The notes beneath the pieces were generated by a model. It did not search any database. It saw nothing but the letters and a program-made list of their open reading frames with translations, and had not been told where the DNA came from. Both the position numbers and the translations under genes were made by a program. Below are positions 19,105-29,321 of a stretch of 64,000 nt of DNA, one piece after another; position 1 is the first letter of the stretch, and every line of letters starts with the position of its first letter. This DNA comes from Treponema sp. (GTDB lineage Bacteria; Spirochaetota; Spirochaetia; Treponematales; Treponemataceae), in NCBI GenBank assembly GCA_016286535.1, contig JAEESZ010000001.1, forward strand, positions 124,001-188,000, in the 5' to 3' direction.

Positions 19105-20331
19105 CTATTTTACGGCTAAAATTCCTGTAATGTTACAGAACTTTCCTTCTGCACTCTTAGGAGCTCTTTTTGAGCACTGGATGTGAACCGTAAACTTTTT
19201 GGCTTTTTCTTCGTTAACAAGTTCTTTATAAGCCCAGCCCAGGTAACCCTTTCTGTAAGAAACATAACAGTTTAAAGGAACCTTTGGACCTTCTTTTCCG
19301 TCAGGGGATTCTACCCAGGCAATAGCATCTCGGAACTGATCACTTTCGCTGTAAGTAAGGCCAATTGAAGAAGCTTCTATTGTAAAGGTGATTTCTGCAC
19401 CACTGACATTTGTTTCCCAGCCTTTTTTTGCGTTTCCATGGGCAACCCATTCGCTGTGAACAGGACTGCCTTCAGTCCAGCCGGAATTTGATTTTGCCTT
19501 AAGGTCTGAAGAAGTATAATAAAGAACATTTTCTATACAGTCTTTATTTAAGGCTGGAGGAAGAGCCTGTACAGAAGGGATTTTTGCCTCCTCTTCCGGC
19601 AGAGTCTTCCACACTTCTTCCCATTTTGCTTCAAGGAATTTTGAAATATTATCATGTCCCTTATTATTCGGATGAACATTTTCTTCTCCGTCAAAGAACT
19701 GGTTAAAATCTGCATTTTTATCTTCATTAAAAAGGCAGTCTTTCCAGCTTACATAAGGAATATGATAATACTCACAGATTTTCTGCTGCTCGGCCTGATT
19801 ACTGTTATATGGGGCATTTCTTTCGTTTACAAAGAGTGCCATAACGGCAGTCTGAGGATTACTAAGGAGTTTTCGCATAATTCCTTCGTAAGTTCTCTGT
19901 CTTACCTGAGGCTGAAGCCACTGATCATTCATTGCAAATTCAACAATTACTAAATCAGGATTATATTTTAAAACATGGTCTTCAAGTCTTGCTACCGCAA
20001 AAGCAGAATCGGTTCCGCTTACACCGGCATTTGCAAAGCGAAGGTTAGAATCATATTCATCTGCAAAATCTGAAAGCCAGCTTGAAAATACTCCAGCCCA
20101 GCCTTTCTGTCTGGCAGGAGATGCATTAAAGCCTGTAGTTATTGAACCGCCAACAGCTACAACCTGAACGCTTTCTCCTCTCCTGATCTTAGCCATTACA
20201 TTGTAAAGTCTTGTATTTTCATTTTCTTTCATAACTTCAACTCCATTGCCTGTTTTATTCTTTGATTTAGAAATCAAAGGCATTAATGTAACAAAAAAGA
20301 TAACTCCCAGACAGAAAAGTTTTTTCATCAT
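19105..20331 (-). CDS. Secreted SGNH/GDSL-family hydrolase
   Basis: Signal peptide; 'VVAVGGSITTGFN', 'FANAGVSGTDS', 'VIVEFAMND', 'VHPNNKGH' SGNH blocks. Confidence 0.82.
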   Translation of the reverse strand: MMKKLFCLGVIFFVTLMPLISKSKNKTGNGVEVMKENENTRLYNVMAKIRRGESVQVVAVGGSITTGFNASPARQKGWAGVFSSWLSDFADEYDSNLRFANAGVSGTDSAFAVARLEDHVLKYNPDLVIVEFAMNDQWLQPQVRQRTYEGIMRKLLSNPQTAVMALFVNERNAPYNSNQAEQQKICEYYHIPYVSWKDCLFNEDKNADFNQFFDGEENVHPNNKGHDNISKFLEAKWEEVWKTLPEEEAKIPSVQALPPALNKDCIENVLYYTSSDLKAKSNSGWTEGSPVHSEWVAHGNAKKGWETNVSGAEITFTIEASSIGLTYSESDQFRDAIAWVESPDGKEGPKVPLNCYVSYRKGYLGWAYKELVNEEKAKKFTVHIQCSKRAPKSAEGKFCNITGILAVK

Positions 20332-20357
20332 AATAGGCCTCGTAAGCTTAAATATTT

Positions 20358-22070
20358 TTAGTCAATTTTTTCAACAATCTTAATGTTATCGATTAAGAAG
20401 TCTTTCATGTTATGGCCACTAATCTGAAGACCAATTCTACCATTCTGTAAAACATCCATAATAGTTGCTTTCATATGGTATACTTCATCTTTTGATTCAA
20501 TAGTTTTACGTGTCCAGCCATATTTATGAAGGTCATTATCATAAGCCTGTACAGAAACATAAGCTTCTTCTCCAGGTTCTTTTAATGCCTTAATATCGAA
20601 TTCAACTTCGTAGCTTCTCCAGCCAACAATACCAAGTAAAGCAGGATCTGTTAAACAGTAAGCTACATCTTCGCCGTCAACTTCATAATCGCAGGCAATC
20701 TTCAAAGAACCGGCTTCAATTCCTTTTGGTTCAAATGAAATCTGTACAGAAGAATATTCTGTATCTGGCATTGGCTTAAAGGCAGCAAGCATCTTGTTGT
20801 TTTTGAAAACTTCGTTTACAGCCTTGAAAGGAAGACGTTCAAGTTTTCCAACAGGTTTGTTTGCATCCTGTACTAAAGCAACTGCCTTTGGTTCCCATGA
20901 AGCAATAGCTGTAGCAGGAGAGTTTCCTGACCATACAATTTCGCCAAGGAAGCTGTTTACAATGCTTTCGATTGGAGATGTTGTATAAGAAGGATACCAG
21001 CGGCTCTTTTCCATCTGTTCACCAAGAGCAAAGATTTCTTCCGGCCATACTTTTGCACGGTCTTTTGTATCATTTTCGTAAGTTGCTTCAACAACACAGT
21101 CAATGTAAATACCTGCATATTTTTTGTTCTGTGAACCTGCACCAATTCCGTAACCGTCACATTCGTAAATATTTTTGTGTTCTTTGTTGCTTGGTCCAAA
21201 AGGAACAGGAACATAAATAATTTCATCACGGGTATTCTTTAATACGGCAGGAGGATCGTATTCACGTCCCATTACCATAGCTACAGTTCTGCTTGCAAGA
21301 CCATCTGTAATAATAGAGTTATCCTGCTGATACCAGCCGTCATTTTTAGCATTCTGAAGATATACTAAAGCTTCTGTTACTCTCTGATCTTCCATGTTTA
21401 AAGTGATTTTACCCTTTGAGTCGATGTTTGTAAGTGTAACACCGTTTGCATAGAGTAAACCTTCTGTATACCAGTTACCAAAACCCCAGCGGTCAATTGT
21501 ACCAGAACCTGTTGTATCTTTTGTAAGTTTTAATGCTAAAGAACGAAGGTGATCCCAGTCCCATTTTCCAGCCTTCCACAAAGCTAAAGGCTGATCTTTT
21601 TCTGCGATACCCTGTTCATCCATTAATGACTTGTTGTATAAAATAATCCAGTAGTGATCAGAAGTTTTTGCAGATGCAACATAATAGCTGCCTTCATATT
21701 TAAAACAGCCGTCCATAGCATCTTTACTTAAATATTTTGCATCTAAGTTTACATACTGATTGATTGGTTCAAAATAGTGTTTTGTAAAGAATTTTGGGAA
21801 GTCAGCATTTCTTGCAAAACAAACATCAATAGGAGTTCCTGCTGCCATATAAGTAAGAAGTTTAGATTCCAGAGAACCCCAGTCACCCATTACAAAAGTA
21901 ACCTTTCCACCTGTTTTTGCAGTATATTTTTCTGCAGCCTGAACCATAATATCTTTTTTACTGCGTGGGTTTGTACCCGGTCTGAATACAGTGATATTAG
22001 GACTCTCTTTTGCAAATAAACCTGCAACCATCAAACCAAAAATTGCTGCTACAATTCTAGTTTTTTTCAT
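20358..22070 (-). CDS. Extracellular solute-binding protein with C-terminal CBM-like domain (block B)
   Basis: Signal peptide; SBP sequence, then about 150 aa ending 'LQISGHNMKDFLIDNIKIVEKID'; SD AGGAGG. Confidence 0.85.
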   Translation of the reverse strand: MKKTRIVAAIFGLMVAGLFAKESPNITVFRPGTNPRSKKDIMVQAAEKYTAKTGGKVTFVMGDWGSLESKLLTYMAAGTPIDVCFARNADFPKFFTKHYFEPINQYVNLDAKYLSKDAMDGCFKYEGSYYVASAKTSDHYWIILYNKSLMDEQGIAEKDQPLALWKAGKWDWDHLRSLALKLTKDTTGSGTIDRWGFGNWYTEGLLYANGVTLTNIDSKGKITLNMEDQRVTEALVYLQNAKNDGWYQQDNSIITDGLASRTVAMVMGREYDPPAVLKNTRDEIIYVPVPFGPSNKEHKNIYECDGYGIGAGSQNKKYAGIYIDCVVEATYENDTKDRAKVWPEEIFALGEQMEKSRWYPSYTTSPIESIVNSFLGEIVWSGNSPATAIASWEPKAVALVQDANKPVGKLERLPFKAVNEVFKNNKMLAAFKPMPDTEYSSVQISFEPKGIEAGSLKIACDYEVDGEDVAYCLTDPALLGIVGWRSYEVEFDIKALKEPGEEAYVSVQAYDNDLHKYGWTRKTIESKDEVYHMKATIMDVLQNGRIGLQISGHNMKDFLIDNIKIVEKID

Positions 22071-22157
22071 TTTTTCCTCCTGACTTTTTATAACATTTTA
22101 TAAAAACAATTCTATAACAAATCTGACAGAACAGATTATTATACCATAATTTTTTTT

Positions 22158-23132
22158 CTAGCCTACAAGACCAGATCTTGTAATACTTTCTGTAAAGTAT
22201 TTTTGAGCGAAAATATAGAGTAATAAAAGCGGCATAATGACAACAAAACAGGCTGCTTCAAGAATTGAACTTTCAGCCAGTGCCATATTTTCTGCATTCA
22301 TTGACTCTGCCAGTAAAGACAAACGATCCTGCAAAACAGTTACACCTACCGACAAAGGATAATTATCTACATAGAACATAACTGCAAGGTAATAGTCGTT
22401 CCAGTGCCATACAATAGAAAACAATAAGATTACAATAATAATGCTTCCTACATTTGGAACCATAATTCTTATAAAGGTAGAAAAAGGATTACAGCCGTCA
22501 ACATAAGCGGCTTCCTCAAGTTCCTTTGGCATACCTGAGAAGAACTGACGGATCATGTAAATGTAAAGTCCGGAACGGATTCCTACCCCAGTTGCAGACA
22601 TAATATAGAAAGGCCAGTTTGTATTTAATAAGTTAATACTTACCGCATCTCCATGATTAAAGGGTCTTAAAAGCTGACCAAGATAGAAGAAATCAAAGAA
22701 GTGGAACTTTACATATAAAGGAATAATTATTGTAGAAGATGGAACAATAATTGTAAAAATAAGGCAGGCAAAAAGAAGGTTCTTACCCTTAAAATTAAAG
22801 CGGGAAAAACCATATGCAACCATAAGGCAGACAAAAACCTGCACGATTACAGATGGCACAAGAATTCCGATTGTTTTTAATATGGAATCTTTAAAACCGA
22901 TTAATTCATCTGCGAAAGCAAAGTTACTCATGGTAAGAGTTTTTGGAATCCAGATGATGGTTGGGTCAAGTCTGTCTACAGGTGCTCTGAACGCATTTGA
23001 AAGCAAAAAGAGTACAGGATAGAGCAAAACATATGACATTCCCAGAAGAAAGAGAAATCTGAAAATCTTTACTATTATACTAAGCGATTTATCTGCCAGT
23101 GATTTATTTTTGAATTTAAAACCTTTTGTCAT
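22158..23132 (-). CDS. Carbohydrate ABC transporter permease (MalG-like)
   Basis: 'KELEEAAYVDGCNPFSTFIRIMVPNVGS' loop; paralogous to 2360-3355. Confidence 0.9.
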   Translation of the reverse strand: MTKGFKFKNKSLADKSLSIIVKIFRFLFLLGMSYVLLYPVLFLLSNAFRAPVDRLDPTIIWIPKTLTMSNFAFADELIGFKDSILKTIGILVPSVIVQVFVCLMVAYGFSRFNFKGKNLLFACLIFTIIVPSSTIIIPLYVKFHFFDFFYLGQLLRPFNHGDAVSINLLNTNWPFYIMSATGVGIRSGLYIYMIRQFFSGMPKELEEAAYVDGCNPFSTFIRIMVPNVGSIIIVILLFSIVWHWNDYYLAVMFYVDNYPLSVGVTVLQDRLSLLAESMNAENMALAESSILEAACFVVIMPLLLLYIFAQKYFTESITRSGLVG

Positions 23133-23144
23133 AGTCCACCTGCC

Positions 23145-24053
23145 CTAGTTCAAAGCCTTGTTTACATTTTTAGTAAGTAACACATTAACAAGACCAATAA
23201 TTGCCAAAACAATCACGAAATATACTATAGAAATTGTTGTAGAATAAGCGTAATTTCCCTGCCCTACATAGGTTACAATCATACGCATTACCTTATTGGA
23301 ATAATCCGTAAAGTAATCAATGATGGAATAAATTACAGTTGTTACGATTGTTGGAGAAATCATAATGAATGTAATTTTCCAGAAGGTTTCCCATTCTGTA
23401 GCACCTTCAATTCTTGCAGCTTCGTACATAGAATCCGGAATTGAGTGTAAAGCAGATAATAATAGAAGAATCTGTACACCACTTTTCCAGGTAAGGTCAA
23501 ATACGGCTCCTACGGTTGAAGTAATAATTTTTACCACCTGGGCATTCAAACCAGATTTAATTAAAACTTCATTTATAAGACCAGTCTGAAAGAGGGTTCC
23601 GGCCTGTCCGTTTGTTCCGGAAAGAACATTTTCCCTTAAAATTGTAATTACAACTCCGGAAGAAATAATTACCGGTAAGAAGAAGATTGAACGCATCATT
23701 GTTCTTCCCCTGAAGTCATTGCGCAGTAAAAGTGCAATAAAAAGGCTGAAGAAAACAATGATTGGAACCTGATACAAAATATTTAAGGTTGAATCTACAA
23801 TTGCACGGGTAAAATCAGGGTCTACGGTAAAGGCTCTTACATAGTTGTCCAGACCGCAGAAATCCATTCTTAAACCGGCACTTGTAATGTTCATTTCATT
23901 AAAGGTATAGGTAAAAGCTGTAATAAGAGGCACTGCAAAGAAACAGATAAAACCTAACAGCCAGGGAGCAATAAATACGTATCCCCAGCGTGACTGTCTT
24001 TCAATAAGTCCAGCTTTTTTACTTTCTTTCTTTATTTTCTTATTTTTTTCCAT
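23145..24053 (-). CDS. Carbohydrate ABC transporter permease (MalF-like)
   Basis: 'SMYEAARIEGATEWETFWKITFIMISP' loop; paralogous to 3348-4283. Confidence 0.9.
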   Translation of the reverse strand: MEKNKKIKKESKKAGLIERQSRWGYVFIAPWLLGFICFFAVPLITAFTYTFNEMNITSAGLRMDFCGLDNYVRAFTVDPDFTRAIVDSTLNILYQVPIIVFFSLFIALLLRNDFRGRTMMRSIFFLPVIISSGVVITILRENVLSGTNGQAGTLFQTGLINEVLIKSGLNAQVVKIITSTVGAVFDLTWKSGVQILLLLSALHSIPDSMYEAARIEGATEWETFWKITFIMISPTIVTTVIYSIIDYFTDYSNKVMRMIVTYVGQGNYAYSTTISIVYFVIVLAIIGLVNVLLTKNVNKALN

Positions 24054-24055
24054 AA

Positions 24056-26296
24056 CTAGTTCCTTCCTACCGCAAACGAATATGGGGCGGCTGTAAGTCC
24101 TTCTTCAGTAACTTCCTTATCAGAATAATTGGTAAGGATTTTTGTACCATCTTCGTAAATAGTAATTCTGGCCCCGTTTTCAAAAACCTTGTGACCGGTT
24201 ATTGTTTTTCCACTAAGCTTTTCAAGAATATCTTTTACAGCCTTATAGTTTTCTACCGATTCTTCCAGCCAGTCCTCTGCATAGGCAAAGGAATAAGACT
24301 GAAGACGGGAATCTCTTAATTCGTCCTGATTTTTTGTAATCCACAAATAAGAAATATCTGAACCTGTTTCCAGAAGCTTGAGTAAATAAGTTTCATTATC
24401 CAGTGACTGGTTTGCACTAAGATTTGAGAAAGGAATATATCCCTTAATTACAATCTGATAGAAAGGTACAGAATAGTTTTCAATTTCAAAATCACTTGAT
24501 CTTACCGGAGCATCTGTAATGTAAGATACTGACGAAAAGGCATAATAAAAAGGACGGCTTAAAAGCAAAGGATTTGTATTTGCTGTAGAAGACAAAAGCT
24601 CTTCGAAGCCTGCAGCAGTCTGATCTCGGGAAGAACCATTGTTTCCAAAATCTGAGCCGACATTATTTCCAAGGGAGTCTAAAGCAAGGCCGTTTCCTTC
24701 GTATTTTTTAGAGAACTTCTTAAGGAACTTCTCGTAAAACTTCTTTACAAAAGGAAGTCGGAGCATCCAGTAAGAATAATTATCTGAACCTGTTTTTTCG
24801 TCAAAGGTAGACATGCGGTAATCAGGGATTGTAACCGGAGACTTATTTATCTGGCGGTTAGCAGAAAGCTCTTTAATATGTTTTAAGTCTGTCTTATAAA
24901 CATTTACAAAATCTGCACCAAGATAAAAATCTGCTGTCTTTTCTTTAAGGAAGCTGATTAAAGATTTTAAGCCTCTTTTACCACCAAGACTTTTTGCAGG
25001 AACAGGTTTTGAAGGATATTTTCCAAATAATCCGCCGTTAATCCAGCCGTCATATTTTACAACAAAGTTTTCTACCCCCTGGTCTTCCAGTTCTGTTACA
25101 ATTTTTGTTACATCTTCAAAAGGGGTAAAAGGAATATTTACTCTGGAAGGGAGTCCAAAAACTGCCTTCTTTTTTGTACCGGCGCCAATAAAATTAAGGT
25201 TCATAGAAAAATCTTTGTCAGTTTTTTCTACAGGGAAGAGATCCTTATCCTGTAAGTATTTTCTATATTTATTAGCCATGCCGACATAATCATTTTCGTT
25301 CTTATCGAGAAAGATATATCGTACAGAATAATAATCCTTGCAGTTTGGCATATCTCTTTTCTGGAAAATACTGATGTTTCTTGGAGTTCCGGTTCTTTCG
25401 CGGAAGGTAAAGGTATCTACATCGCGGATAATACACTTTGAGTTTACATTATTGTAAGAAGTCATCTGGCCGGAAGTTGAAGCCGACACAATTGAGTTAG
25501 ACCTGTTTTCTTCTACAACTGCAATAAAGCCTGCATTTTCGCGGCTAAGGCCAAAGACCGGAAGATATACATCTTCTACGACAGTTTTTTTCATGGCAGG
25601 GACAATAGATTTATCTCTTCCATAAACATACTGTGAATAAAGACTTGAAGATTTATTATTATCAAAATTAATGATGGCTCCGCTACCGTCCGGAACAAAA
25701 ATAAAGCCCTTCTCTCCCTTAGGAGCAGCACCAAAATATGGAAGGAGTGTAATATCCAGAAGACGTAAAACTCCTAAAGTACTTTCAGGATCTTCTTCCT
25801 CTTCTTCAATTTCATCAAAATAGAATTTTACAACCAGACTGTCATCTTCGAGACTTACATGCAAAGGAATAAAAAAGCCGTCTCTTTTGAAGTTGTGATT
25901 TAATACAAAACCATCATCTTCTCTTTCTACCCTGAAACCGCCCCTTACAACTGCATTCATATAAGAGTTGGCAGGATAAAAAGATCCCTTACTGTCTTTT
26001 GTATTAACCTGCATAAGAGAAGCAAGGGCATTTTTATTATAACCTGAAGCAAAATCATCAGATTCCCAGTCTAAAGGAGATGAATACCATACATAACCGG
26101 AAGCCTTTACTCTTACGGCAAAAACTGCCCTTTCTTTATTTAAGTATAATTCAAGACTTTTACTTGAGTTATAAAACTGGAAGCCCTGACTTTCCAGAGT
26201 ATCAGGGGTCCAGTATGCTGAGTCTGTAAGAGCAAAAAGACCCGAACAAAGTAAAAACAAACCAGATATAAGTATTAATGCTTTCTTAATTTTCAT
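24056..26296 (-). CDS. DUF5696-like secreted protein (block B)
   Basis: Paralogous motifs 'GFIFVPDGSGAIINFDNNK', 'VKYDGWINGGLFGKYPS', 'VPFYQIVIKGYIPFSNLSAN'. Start moved from 26356 to 26296 (MKIKKALILISGLFLLCSG signal peptide). Confidence 0.7.
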   Translation of the reverse strand: MKIKKALILISGLFLLCSGLFALTDSAYWTPDTLESQGFQFYNSSKSLELYLNKERAVFAVRVKASGYVWYSSPLDWESDDFASGYNKNALASLMQVNTKDSKGSFYPANSYMNAVVRGGFRVEREDDGFVLNHNFKRDGFFIPLHVSLEDDSLVVKFYFDEIEEEEEDPESTLGVLRLLDITLLPYFGAAPKGEKGFIFVPDGSGAIINFDNNKSSSLYSQYVYGRDKSIVPAMKKTVVEDVYLPVFGLSRENAGFIAVVEENRSNSIVSASTSGQMTSYNNVNSKCIIRDVDTFTFRERTGTPRNISIFQKRDMPNCKDYYSVRYIFLDKNENDYVGMANKYRKYLQDKDLFPVEKTDKDFSMNLNFIGAGTKKKAVFGLPSRVNIPFTPFEDVTKIVTELEDQGVENFVVKYDGWINGGLFGKYPSKPVPAKSLGGKRGLKSLISFLKEKTADFYLGADFVNVYKTDLKHIKELSANRQINKSPVTIPDYRMSTFDEKTGSDNYSYWMLRLPFVKKFYEKFLKKFSKKYEGNGLALDSLGNNVGSDFGNNGSSRDQTAAGFEELLSSTANTNPLLLSRPFYYAFSSVSYITDAPVRSSDFEIENYSVPFYQIVIKGYIPFSNLSANQSLDNETYLLKLLETGSDISYLWITKNQDELRDSRLQSYSFAYAEDWLEESVENYKAVKDILEKLSGKTITGHKVFENGARITIYEDGTKILTNYSDKEVTEEGLTAAPYSFAVGRN

Positions 26297-26307
26297 CCTG
26301 CTGCCCC

Positions 26308-28404
26308 CTACATTCTCATCATAATTTCCTGCGCAATGGTTGCAATAAAGGACCATAACTGCGCAAAGAGCGAAACAAAAAGCATACCAATTAAAATTAC
26401 AAGGAATGCACCAAGCAAAGTTAATAACATGGAACCGACAGTTTTATTCATTGTGTACTGATGGGCAGATTTTGTTGCCAGAAGCAGCTGTACAAGGCCC
26501 CAGATTTGAACAAAAGCAACTATAATATTCATAAAGAAAGCTTCATCTGCAGTAATAACATTGCTTATAATAATTACAGGAATGATGGTTATAAGATATG
26601 TCATTCTTGTATAGGCAAAGTTAATCCAGATTTCGCGGAAAGTTCCCTTTCCATCCTGTAAAGTACACAAAGCCCAGTTTGTAACACTCCACAAAATTGC
26701 AAGTCCCCAGGTTGAAGCCATAATAATAAAGATATTCATATTATCAAGGCGGTTTTTATTAAAAATAAAACCTTTGCACTGGTATTCAAAAACTTCTGCT
26801 ATGAGCCATAAAAGAATAATTATGTTTGCAATCATTACAGAACCTTTTGTTTTATGTTCAAGTTTAAATTCTTCCCAGCCCTTGAAAGGATGCAAAACAA
26901 GATAGAATGGATAATACCATTTACTTATTTCGTATACGTGCTGAATTTCCTTCTTTTTACCGTATTTTGCCTTTAATGGAGGCAGAACAAAAATTGCAAG
27001 GAGGATTGCAAGAAGAATAAGCATTAAGCCGACAAAGTATTTACGTAAAAAGGCTGTTCTGTATTCATGGAAAGAATCTGAATAAGCTGCATGATATTCA
27101 GCCTGTTTATAATAATCCATTGCCTTGTCGTATTCTTTAAGTCTTTCGTAAGCCCGGCCAATTCCCCTTAAAACAATAAAATTATTTCTGTCCATCTTAA
27201 GGGCTTCGAACCATGGTTCAAGGGCATCTTCAAAATAGCCCTGCTCGTAAAGATTTGTTGCTTCTATTAAAGCGGCACCAAATCTTGTAGTTTTAAAACA
27301 GGTAATAGAATTACGCACATTGTCTAAAACAAAAAGTTTTCCGTTTGAACTTACAATATCAACAGGATTTTTAAAGGAACCTTCCTGGTTTCCGGTTCCA
27401 CCAAAAATTGTAAGCAGGTTACAAGACTGGTCGTAAACAAAGATACGGCCGCGTTCACTGTCCAGACAGGAAATAAAATTATCCTTATCTACATCAACTG
27501 CAACAAGATTTGTTTTTTCTACCCTGTTTGTATAGGTGTTTTCAAGATCTCCAAAGAAAGCTAACTCCGGCTTTTTACCCTTAAAGAGAATATTCTGAGA
27601 AAGAGGATTTAATTTTCTTATCTGACCTTTCTGATAGTTATCTCCATAGTTAGAAACTGTGTAAATAAAACCTTCACTGTCTATATCAAAATTTACATAT
27701 TCAACAGGAACATAACGGTACATTCGGTCCCTCTGTTCCTTTGTAGTAAATTTTCGCCAGATACGGTCTGAACGGAGCTTGCTTGTTACGTTTACCTTAT
27801 TTGAACCAAAGAAGCCGAGGAAGTCGCCGTTTTCGTCAAAGGTATAGGCACCTTCATAGCAGCCCATGGAAAGAACATAAATTACTCCAAGGTGGTCAAC
27901 AAGAACCTTATCGGGAATAAATTCTGTCTGTTCATCAATAAGATCTGTAACAGGTTTTATGATTGAACGCAGATAATTTCCATCATTATCAAATATTAAA
28001 ACCCTTTTATTACCGCGGTCACAAACATAGATTTTTCCATTGTCTGCAAGGTACATTCCCCGGCAATCTTTTATCTGCTGATTATCTTTCTGTAAATCAA
28101 TTAAACGAAGAAGATTTAAGTCTGAATCAAAAACAACAATGCGCTTGTTACCTGAATCAAGAACATAAATATTTCCATCAGCATCTGTAGACATATCCAT
28201 AGGATTTAAAAAATCACCTATTCCATAATCTGATGCTGTAATAAATTTCTGAACTTCGTAAGCTGCAGGAGCCGGAATAGAAGTATCCCATACACCATAG
28301 TTATAAGAAAGCCATGGAACAGGAGCTGCTTCCGGAGCAGATGCAAAAAGCCATGAAGTAAAAACTGAAATCAATATTAAAAAACTAATAAAAAACTTTT
28401 TCAT
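26308..28404 (-). CDS. NHL-repeat/TPR protein fused to a Yip1-family membrane domain
   Basis: 698 aa: NHL units 'GNIYVLDSGNKRIVVFD', TPR, TM, then 'YYPFYLVLHPFKGWEEFKLE...' and a C-terminus aligning along its length to the stand-alone 6976-7653 protein. Confidence 0.82.
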   Translation of the reverse strand: MKKFFISFLILISVFTSWLFASAPEAAPVPWLSYNYGVWDTSIPAPAAYEVQKFITASDYGIGDFLNPMDMSTDADGNIYVLDSGNKRIVVFDSDLNLLRLIDLQKDNQQIKDCRGMYLADNGKIYVCDRGNKRVLIFDNDGNYLRSIIKPVTDLIDEQTEFIPDKVLVDHLGVIYVLSMGCYEGAYTFDENGDFLGFFGSNKVNVTSKLRSDRIWRKFTTKEQRDRMYRYVPVEYVNFDIDSEGFIYTVSNYGDNYQKGQIRKLNPLSQNILFKGKKPELAFFGDLENTYTNRVEKTNLVAVDVDKDNFISCLDSERGRIFVYDQSCNLLTIFGGTGNQEGSFKNPVDIVSSNGKLFVLDNVRNSITCFKTTRFGAALIEATNLYEQGYFEDALEPWFEALKMDRNNFIVLRGIGRAYERLKEYDKAMDYYKQAEYHAAYSDSFHEYRTAFLRKYFVGLMLILLAILLAIFVLPPLKAKYGKKKEIQHVYEISKWYYPFYLVLHPFKGWEEFKLEHKTKGSVMIANIIILLWLIAEVFEYQCKGFIFNKNRLDNMNIFIIMASTWGLAILWSVTNWALCTLQDGKGTFREIWINFAYTRMTYLITIIPVIIISNVITADEAFFMNIIVAFVQIWGLVQLLLATKSAHQYTMNKTVGSMLLTLLGAFLVILIGMLFVSLFAQLWSFIATIAQEIMMRM

Positions 28405-28412
28405 TTTGCCCC

Positions 28413-29321
28413 CTAATCCTTAATACCAGATGTTGCCATGGTTTCAATTACAGACCGCTGACATAAAGAGAACATTACAACAGGCGGAATTAAAAGAACC
28501 AGCATAACTGCAGATGAAGCACCTGCATATACCAGACCACTTGCCTGAATCTGAGGAATTATTGAAGGCAATACTTTCAGATTTTCTTTATAAAGATAAA
28601 GGTTTCCGTTGTTTGCCCAGATATTCTGGAAGGCGAAAATCATAAGGGTAAGCCAGGCTGGTTTTACAGTTGGCATTACAATCTTCCACCAGATGTACAT
28701 TTCTTTTGCACCGTCAATTCTGGCTGCTTCCAGTAAAGACTGTGGAAGCTGGGTCATAAACTGACGCATAAGGAAGGTTCCAAGTGTCATCTGTACGGTT
28801 GGCAGAATTAAAGCAAGGTGATTATTTACCAGGCCCAGTTTTGCAATAATAATATACTGAGGAATATACAAAACCTGAGGGGTAAAAAGCAGGGCATCTA
28901 CAATTATTTCGTTGATGATTTTTTTACCCTTAAAGTTATGTAAGGCTAGAGGATATGCTGCCATACTTGAAACTATGATATTTCCTGCTGTTGCACAGAA
29001 AGTAACAATAATTGAGTTGAACATATAGCGGGAAAAAGGAACCCACATGTTGGCAATTATTTGAGAAAGCTGGGTAAAGTTATTTAATGTTGGATGCCTT
29101 GTAAATAATTTTGGAGGCATTACGAACATTTCTCCAATTGGTTTGAAGGAGTTAATAATGATAATCCAGATTGGGAAAATCATAAAAATTGCAAGAAGGC
29201 CCAGCCACAAAAATAAAAGAAAGTCTACAGTTCTTGAGCGGTTTGCTTTAGCGGCTCCCCTGTATTTGAAGATTCGTGTGAATATCTTTTTTGCTTTTTC
29301 TCTTTTAGTCATTTGCGCCAC
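28413..29321 (-). CDS. Carbohydrate ABC transporter permease (MalG-like)
   Basis: 'QSLLEAARIDGAKEMYIWWKIVMPTVKP' loop; paralogous to 9127-10020. Confidence 0.9.
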   Translation of the reverse strand: MAQMTKREKAKKIFTRIFKYRGAAKANRSRTVDFLLFLWLGLLAIFMIFPIWIIIINSFKPIGEMFVMPPKLFTRHPTLNNFTQLSQIIANMWVPFSRYMFNSIIVTFCATAGNIIVSSMAAYPLALHNFKGKKIINEIIVDALLFTPQVLYIPQYIIIAKLGLVNNHLALILPTVQMTLGTFLMRQFMTQLPQSLLEAARIDGAKEMYIWWKIVMPTVKPAWLTLMIFAFQNIWANNGNLYLYKENLKVLPSIIPQIQASGLVYAGASSAVMLVLLIPPVVMFSLCQRSVIETMATSGIKD

